A stretch of 10,884 bases of DNA from Blastocatellia bacterium (GTDB taxonomy: Bacteria; Acidobacteriota; Blastocatellia; Chloracidobacteriales; JADJPF01), in the NCBI GenBank assembly GCA_016789295.1, contig JAEUQL010000084.1, positions 1 to 10,884 of the forward strand. The letters are read 5' to 3'. A program made the translations under genes and the position numbers. The notes under the pieces are model-generated. The model saw only the letters and a program-made list of their open reading frames with translations. It was not told the DNA's origin and did no database searches. Positions 7,601 to 10,884 of this stretch are shown piece after piece. The number at the start of each line of letters is the position of its first letter. The stretch's first letter is position 1.

Positions 7601-7967
7601 CTAGTAGTACCTCAAATAGAGCTATAAGATATAGAAAAACCCAGTCGCGATCTGCTTTTACTTTAAAAAGGTTGAATATAGATATAAATAGGCTGTAGTG
7701 AATGAGAGGTCCTATGTATGAACCACTTATAAATCTGAGGTCAAAGTATATAAATGGAACAAATGAAAGGGCTAAGATATTTGCTGTCTTTGGTTTGATC
7801 TGTAATTTTGAGCCTGGTTTATCACTGTTCCAGCTAAGAGCAAGAGCTATTACATAGAGAATTATAGAGATAAAGTCTACTCTTCCAGTAAAAACTAAAG
7901 TAGTAAACCCCGTAGCCATCAGTAAATATGAAACTAACTTAAAGTATCTCTCTATAGACGTCTTCAT
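4644..7967 (-). CDS. TgpA-type membrane transglutaminase with extra C-terminal membrane-anchored helical domain
   Basis: 1107 residues from ATG 7967; a TTG at 7979 would add four residues but would put GGAAG inside the coding region. N-terminal membrane segments (about residues 10-206, six or seven helices) match the DUF3488/TgpA_N type. A periplasmic loop leads to the transglutaminase-like core with catalytic Cys454 (R-E-G-H-C-E-Y-F-A), His498 (D-A-H-S-W-V-E-V) and Asp515 (E-F-D-P-T-P-P). A membrane helix (about 606-622) and a DUF4129-like cytoplasmic segment (about 663-733) follow, where TgpA proteins normally end. Here a further membrane helix (about 755-775, bases 5640-5705) and about 330 helical residues of no recognised family follow. 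TgpA is essential in Pseudomonas aeruginosa; the substrate is not established. It is the last gene of the MoxR operon, 39 nt after the DUF58 gene. Confidence 0.9.
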   Translation of the reverse strand: MKTSIERYFKLVSYLLMATGFTTLVFTGRVDFISIILYVIALALSWNSDKPGSKLQIKPKTANILALSFVPFIYFDLRFISGSYIGPLIHYSLFISIFNLFKVKADRDWVFLYLIALFEVLLAATLTIDVAFIVMLSIFLVTALATLEAFEIRRSSVEVYIPNDERFLNRLGRVVPIRRIGYMVAITFAMVLLIGAIATPIFLLIPRFNSGLMATSFSATMVSVTGFSDVVDIGDVANVKKNTQVVMHVRVKPVTETVALPVRWRGVTLSSYNGKSWREPRARRESVTRGADGFYQVGERKKETSPVIEQTFYIEPINSSVVFAASNPITFDEKLPVLYKNRAGTFTTADHSFRQITYVAYSDLYKPTEEELRQDEKEYSDEIKDRYLQLPADIDTKIVSLAKEITRNAPTRLDKAIAVESYLKKNYPYTLDLRRTSEPDPLVDFLFNIREGHCEYFATAMTILLRSSGVAARLVNGFQAGEYNEVGNVFIVRQSDAHSWVEVYFPEADQWIEFDPTPPAGLSNYSNAIAGSFSKYLDALRMIWLDYVVTYDSQRQSYIAATFQMYAARYKTLIADYSSKFRKYVVSFYSKLSTLSAGELVSSSFSWWILFPLLLPLLAVGWHLRKLAQNWQQSPSTFLQSHLGRLLLLPFLRWRVRENSQQSAVLFYNQMLVILNRWGISKKPSQTPIEFAQEINIPEVVFITDTYNRVRFSGKELEVAKRAEVEIWLKQLKLWRPTGELALAQSSVEWRKLLRKIAVTVLVVVFLATSFYLFNEYSFRNNSAFSVRHIAEFDPINRVDSIQESIKKVRAGSSNGALILVEGLRQNSTKNVRTYWPSPFESNINIRRWTEADFAKVRLWTESQELKVLEAVAAQKQFDIFELSVDQIASEYLLTPRYDHLLTVSYADLMLWKVFLFLYEGKREEAEKEMFLLVSLADHLLRSGSFNLSVVGSSMMVKASRAMDRYYNVSGEGSVAVIWRENAKNNIKNLAASFRMNEEIVKLAVSDDNLETMLWIIENASPAVAQEATYAVSRLWLANPNNLFFGISKKRQVLLEELSRSTNRNIALTAQVCLKDAQNMSTLTRFRTFQKEHIRDYFYLIEQKLRF

Positions 7968-7972
7968 AAGAT

Positions 7973-7977
7973 CTTCC
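7973..7977 (-). promoter_or_regulatory. Ribosome binding site GGAAG of the transglutaminase gene
   Basis: On the minus strand GGAAG is followed by 5 nt and the ATG at 7967. Because the alternative TTG start (7977-7979) would include this site in the coding region, it favours the ATG. Confidence 0.6.
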
Positions 7978-8006
7978 AAAAACTCTTCAAATACAGAAGA
8001 AATGTA

Positions 8007-9359
8007 TTAGAGTCGATCTATACCAATAACATAACAGCTTCTTGCAGCTTGAAACTGGTCTTTTGCTCCAGATATGACAATCCGAACATCGTCTTCATCT
8101 CTAGCTAGCAACTCATCTACCGACTCTCGCTGTCTACTACCATCTTCTGTGCCAATGTGTGGTTGAATATAAGCCAATATCTTGAGCATCTTGTACAGAT
8201 GGTCAGGCCCTAGTCCAAAATCTGTTCTGCTCTCTGGTGTGAGAAGCCTTACCTCTGCACCTTGAGCAGTGAAGTATTCTGCAAAAGAGGCTGTAAGCTC
8301 AACCGCTGTCTCAAATTTCTCTTCAAAATTTTTAACAGAAGAATACTTAAGATCATCAATAATTAAGCTAACCCTGCGCTCATCTTCGCGAGTATGTTCT
8401 CTAACCATAAGCTGACGTGATCTTGCTGTTGCTTTCCAATCTATGTGGCGCATGCTATCGTTTGGAGCATAAGGACGAATCAAATAGAGATCCGTTCCAG
8501 TTCCTTTAGTAACACTTTCAAGCCATCCTGAGAGTACTGGAACAGCAACAGAGAAGCTTTTTACTGGTTTAGTATTAGGATAGACGAGAACTTCACCAGA
8601 AGCCTCTTTTTTATGGGTTTTTCTCAAAAACCCAAAAGGAAATTTTGTACTAACTGTAAACCCTGAAATCAGATAAGAGCCTCTGTGTGTAAACTTGTAG
8701 TCTATCTTCTGCGTGATCTTCCCATTCGGAGGAATGATTGCATAATGAGCCAGCTTGCCAAAACCTTTCTCTGACTGTGTTCCTGAGAAAAGCTTCCTTA
8801 CGGTAAATTTCTCACTCTCTTTGTCTGCGTCTGTGATTATGCCAAGTGTGAGAGAAAATGAAGGAATAAACCTTTTTCTGTTAATTACAGAAAGCTCCAA
8901 AATAGTCTCTTTGTTAGCAAATATATGTTCTGGAAAACGCAAACTTACGTCTATTCCACGAAGACTAGATTCTGAAACTACTCCTGACGATATTAAAACT
9001 GCAAGAAGCAAAGAAAAAACAAGGTAAAGTAAGTTATTTCCAGTATTTACAGCCGAAAAGCCAACTATAAATGTGATCACTATAAAAAAAAGCGTTTCTG
9101 TTGTAGCAGAATAAGGAAAGTTCCAGGAAAATAGTCTAAAATTTATCCTTTTTGTCAGCTTTGGTACTATGTAAAGACCACCTATGAGTACTAGCACAAG
9201 CGAAAGTATAGCTGAAAATGTTGCAAGTTGCGGCTCGCCAGATTGAACAAGGTAGGTAGAAAAAGTAGCTAGAATAAAAGAAGAGCCAAGAAGTATGGCT
9301 GTTATCAGAAATTCACGTACAATTCTATTTATGTTCTGTTTTCGATCACTTGGATTCAT
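8007..9359 (-). CDS. DUF58-domain membrane protein
   Basis: 450 residues, ATG at 9357-9359, TAA at 8007-8009. Four hydrophobic stretches lie in the first third (about 18-38, 46-66, 89-102, 108-127), followed by a beta-rich region. The DUF58 signature is at residues 295-314: R-P-Y-A-P-N-D-S-M-R-H-I-D-W-K-A-T-A-R-S. A VWA-like segment follows (S-L-I-I-D-D-L-K-Y-S, 331-340), but the canonical D-x-S-x-S metal site is not intact. DUF58 proteins occur with MoxR ATPases and are thought to be their envelope partners; the biochemical role is not established. The gene starts 6 nt after the moxR-type stop codon and lacks a clear Shine-Dalgarno, so translation is probably coupled. Confidence 0.92.
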   Translation of the reverse strand: MNPSDRKQNINRIVREFLITAILLGSSFILATFSTYLVQSGEPQLATFSAILSLVLVLIGGLYIVPKLTKRINFRLFSWNFPYSATTETLFFIVITFIVGFSAVNTGNNLLYLVFSLLLAVLISSGVVSESSLRGIDVSLRFPEHIFANKETILELSVINRKRFIPSFSLTLGIITDADKESEKFTVRKLFSGTQSEKGFGKLAHYAIIPPNGKITQKIDYKFTHRGSYLISGFTVSTKFPFGFLRKTHKKEASGEVLVYPNTKPVKSFSVAVPVLSGWLESVTKGTGTDLYLIRPYAPNDSMRHIDWKATARSRQLMVREHTREDERRVSLIIDDLKYSSVKNFEEKFETAVELTASFAEYFTAQGAEVRLLTPESRTDFGLGPDHLYKMLKILAYIQPHIGTEDGSRQRESVDELLARDEDDVRIVISGAKDQFQAARSCYVIGIDRL

Positions 9360-9365
9360 TCTTGT

Positions 9366-10310
9366 TTAGATAGGAACTTCAACTGTTCTTAAGATCTCTT
9401 CTAAAACGGATTGTGTGCTTTCTGTTTTTCGAGATCCATAACCCGCTTTTACAACAACTCTATGTCCAAAAGCTGGAACTACTAAACGTTTGACGTCGTC
9501 TGGTATGCAGTAGTCTCGTTCTTCAAGCACTGCACGTGCTTGTGCTGCATGAAGAAGTGACAAACTGGCTCTTGGGCTAACTCCTAATTCCAACATTTCA
9601 GAACTTCTAGTTGCATTAACTATTCGTAACAGATAATCAACAACTGAATCTTCTACTTTAACTTCTCTAACTATTTTTTGTAGCTCAATAACATCGTCTG
9701 CAGTTAGAATAGGCTTCAAATCTTCAAGCGGGCTGTGCCGCATTTGGCTAAGGAGAATCTGTTTCTCTGCTTCTGCTTCCGGATACCCCATGCTGATTCT
9801 CATCATAAAGCGATCAAGCTGCGACTCTGGTAAAGGATAGGTACCATGGTGCTCGACAGGGTTTTGTGTTGCCAACACAATAAAAGGTTTTGGTAGCATG
9901 TAGGTCTTATTTTCAACTGTTACATGGTTTTCAGCCATGGCTTCCAGTAAACTACTTTGTGTTTTAGGAGTTGTTCTATTTATTTCGTCTGCCAAAATGA
10001 CATTTGCAAAGATAGGACCTGGCCGAAACTCAAAGTTGTCAGTTCTCTGATTATATATAGACAAGCCTACTATGTCAGAAGGCAAGAGGTCACTAGTAAA
10101 CTGTATTCGGTTAAAGCTACAGTTGAAAGACCTAGCTAAAGTCTGTGCCAAAGTTGTTTTTCCAACTCCAGGTACATCTTCTATTAAAAGGTGGCCACCT
10201 GATAGCAAAGCTATCAAACAGTACCTAATTGCTTCTGGTTTACCCTTTATTACACTTTCTATAGTTCTTTGGAGGTGGCCTATTTTGCCTGTTATTGCTG
10301 AAGCATTCAT
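9366..10310 (-). CDS. MoxR-family AAA+ ATPase
   Basis: 314 residues, a usual length for the family, ATG at 10308-10310, TAA at 9366-9368. Every core AAA+ element is visible: Walker A E-D-V-P-G-V-G-K51-T52, Walker B L-A-D108-E109-I-N-R, the MoxR-typical T-Q-S-S-L-L-E-A-M after it, sensor 1 A-T-Q-N150-P, the arginine finger P-E-S-Q-L-D-R167-F, and sensor 2 G-V-S-P-R248-A-S-L. MoxR ATPases are cytoplasmic chaperone-like enzymes thought to activate or assemble partners, often VWA or DUF58 proteins; here DUF58 follows directly. It is the first gene of the operon. AGGA lies about 20 nt upstream, too far for a standard Shine-Dalgarno, and an in-frame stop upstream without another start fixes this ATG. 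The operon promoter was not convincingly located. Confidence 0.96.
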   Translation of the reverse strand: MNASAITGKIGHLQRTIESVIKGKPEAIRYCLIALLSGGHLLIEDVPGVGKTTLAQTLARSFNCSFNRIQFTSDLLPSDIVGLSIYNQRTDNFEFRPGPIFANVILADEINRTTPKTQSSLLEAMAENHVTVENKTYMLPKPFIVLATQNPVEHHGTYPLPESQLDRFMMRISMGYPEAEAEKQILLSQMRHSPLEDLKPILTADDVIELQKIVREVKVEDSVVDYLLRIVNATRSSEMLELGVSPRASLSLLHAAQARAVLEERDYCIPDDVKRLVVPAFGHRVVVKAGYGSRKTESTQSVLEEILRTVEVPI

Positions 10311-10524
10311 CTTTAAGCGTCTGCTATCCTTTTGCTAATCTCTACTTCTACAACAGCAAAACAATTTAACACAATACAGCCTGCTAAAAAAGAAGGTTTT
10401 CATCTACCAAGCATTTTTTAATAACATCTAAGAATTTAGTCTTTTGCTTAGAATATATCTTCTGAAGATCTATTGACGTAATCAGAAAATTTCTCTATCA
10501 TCTCCATCCATTAAGAAGCAGAAT
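10311..10524. other. Intergenic region between the MoxR operon and the tRNA gene, with a 13-nt palindrome
   Basis: This 214-base AT-rich spacer is shared by the minus-strand MoxR operon and the plus-strand tRNA-Val gene. It holds the tRNA promoter (10473-10501) and, 3 nt before its -35 box, the palindrome ATCTTC-T-GAAGAT (10457-10469). A TATATT hexamer overlaps the palindrome edge on the minus strand (10457-10452), but no acceptable -35 box is at the right distance, so I do not call a moxR promoter. No open reading frame or RNA family was recognised here. Confidence 0.35.
10473..10501 (+). promoter_or_regulatory. Near-consensus sigma70-type promoter of tRNA-Val
   Basis: TTGACG (10473-10478, 5 of 6) and TATCAT (10496-10501, 5 of 6) are separated by exactly 17 nt. 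Transcription would begin about 10508, leaving a leader of some 17 nt before the mature tRNA at 10525. This is the best promoter in the window and its position relative to a tRNA makes chance unlikely. Confidence 0.75.
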
Positions 10525-10596
10525 GGGTACGTAACTCAGCGGTAGAGTGCTATCCTCACACGGTAGAAGTCGCTGGTTCGAATCCAGCCGTACCCA
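10525..10596 (+). tRNA. tRNA-Val (anticodon CAC)
   Basis: The cloverleaf can be folded by hand. Acceptor GGGTACG (10525-10531) pairs perfectly with CGTACCC (10589-10595), followed by discriminator A10596. D arm ACTC/GAGT (10534-10537, 10545-10548) encloses loop AGCGGTA. Anticodon arm CTATC/GGTAG (10550-10554, 10562-10566) has loop CTCACAC, giving anticodon CAC (10557-10559), which reads GTG valine codons. The variable loop is AAGTC. T arm GCTGG/CCAGC has loop TTCGAAT. The 3' CCA is not encoded (CTA follows the discriminator), so it must be added by a nucleotidyltransferase. Confidence 0.96.
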
Positions 10597-10605
10597 CTAC
10601 ACCTT

Positions 10606-10652
10606 AAAAAATTAAAGTGTAGCCTACAACTCTTAGCTGCAAACTACACTTT
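10606..10652 (-). terminator. Intrinsic terminator downstream of the Lys/Glu-rich gene
   Basis: Read on the minus strand, AAAGTGTAGTTTGCAGC (10652-10636) pairs over all 17 positions with GTTGTAGGCTACACTTT (10630-10614), using four G-U wobbles, around the 5-nt loop TAAGA. AATTTTTT (10613-10606) follows immediately. The hairpin begins 20 nt after the stop codon of the minus-strand gene at 10673. On the plus strand the four wobbles become A-C mismatches, so the structure is specific to the minus-strand RNA, as expected for a terminator of that gene. It also shields the convergent tRNA gene from read-through. Confidence 0.82.
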
Positions 10653-10672
10653 GATAGAGGATCTTCCAAAAA

Positions 10673-10884
10673 CTACTGTTTCTTTATATTCTCGTCTTGT
10701 TTCTTTTTCAGTTCTTGTAAACGAACATTTGGATCAACTACTTTTGGAGCTTCTGGTTCTTTTATACCTGCTCTTGCTTTTTCGGCTTTTACTTTTTCCA
10801 TCTGCTCTTTAATAGCTGCATAAGCTTCTTTCTGTTCTTCAGCTAACTTACTAGGAGGTAGCAATTTTGGCATTGTTGCATTCA
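10673..10884 (-). CDS. Lys/Glu/Ala-rich protein, probably 5' truncated
   Basis: The frame is open from the TAG at 10673-10675 to the window edge, about 70 visible residues. An ATG at 10871-10873 could start a 66-residue protein, but the frame stays open above it (A-T before the Met) and no ribosome site is seen there, so the true start may lie outside. The visible chain is almost entirely charged helix: L-A-E-E-Q-K-E-A-Y-A-A-I-K-E-Q-M near the start, a Pro break K-E-P-E-A-P-K-V-V-D-P-N, and L-Q-E-L-K-K-K-Q-D-E-N at the end. No domain is recognised and composition alone gives no function. A well-formed terminator 20 nt downstream supports it as a real expressed gene rather than a chance frame. 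It converges on the tRNA-Val gene. Confidence 0.65.
   Translation of the reverse strand, partial: NATMPKLLPPSKLAEEQKEAYAAIKEQMEKVKAEKARAGIKEPEAPKVVDPNVRLQELKKKQDENIKKQ

Noticed and set aside
7968..7979. TTG start of the transglutaminase at 7979
   Set aside because: It would place the only good Shine-Dalgarno inside the coding region and gains only four residues (MEDL); the ATG at 7967 is better supported.
4644..10310. MoxR-DUF58-transglutaminase operon as a new defence system
   Set aside because: All three are the known, widespread housekeeping-like envelope module, with no nuclease, toxin or phage-related gene in the operon; the adjacent NYN gene is on the opposite strand with its own promoter.
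10577..10596. 3' end of tRNA-Val as an integration (att) site
   Set aside because: No integrase gene and no second copy of the tRNA 3' end occur in the window.

Overview
The window looks like chromosomal DNA of a low-GC (roughly 40% by eye), Gram-negative-type bacterium, probably an Acidobacteriota member. The main clue is the protein at 1700-2587, a secreted von Willebrand A protein whose C-terminal block (Q-Y-T-I-G-F-Y-P ... R-V-R-A-R-Q-G-Y) matches the 'VWFA-related Acidobacterial domain' type. A long NHL-repeat protein ending in a TIG-like domain (1-1682) fits the same phylum. The class is not settled; Blastocatellia is a guess. No phage genes, transposases, CRISPR array or other sign of recent transfer was seen.

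Layout. Positions 1-1682 (+) are the 3' part of a gene for a probably secreted beta-propeller protein. Converging on it is a minus-strand pair (1700-3097): a small secreted helical protein followed 3 nt later by the VWA protein. Divergent from that pair is a P-loop NTPase resembling MobB/BioD (3259-3930, +) with a small Cys cluster, then a NYN-domain (LabA-type) putative ribonuclease (4023-4643, +) with its own good sigma70-type promoter. The NYN stop codon directly abuts the stop codon of a three-gene minus-strand operon (4644-10310) encoding, in transcription order, a MoxR AAA+ ATPase, a DUF58 membrane protein and a TgpA-type membrane transglutaminase. At the right edge are a tRNA-Val (CAC anticodon) with a near-consensus promoter, a convincing minus-strand intrinsic terminator, and a Lys/Glu-rich reading frame running off the window.

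How the genes fit together. MoxR-DUF58-TgpA is a widespread envelope module: the AAA+ ATPase is thought to act with DUF58/VWA partners, and TgpA carries a periplasmic transglutaminase-like domain with an intact Cys-His-Asp triad. The transglutaminase here is much longer than usual because it carries a second membrane anchor and about 330 extra helical residues at the C terminus. The secreted VWA protein and its helical neighbour are a separate transcription unit; a link to the MoxR module is possible but not shown.

I found no clear-cut new defence or mobile system. The observations most worth a second look are the C-terminal extension of the transglutaminase, the Cys-containing MobB-like protein, the secreted helical-VWA pair, the abutting convergent stop codons, and the strand-asymmetric terminator at 10606-10652. 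There is no gene-free stretch over 300 bases; the longest, 10311-10524, is described below.
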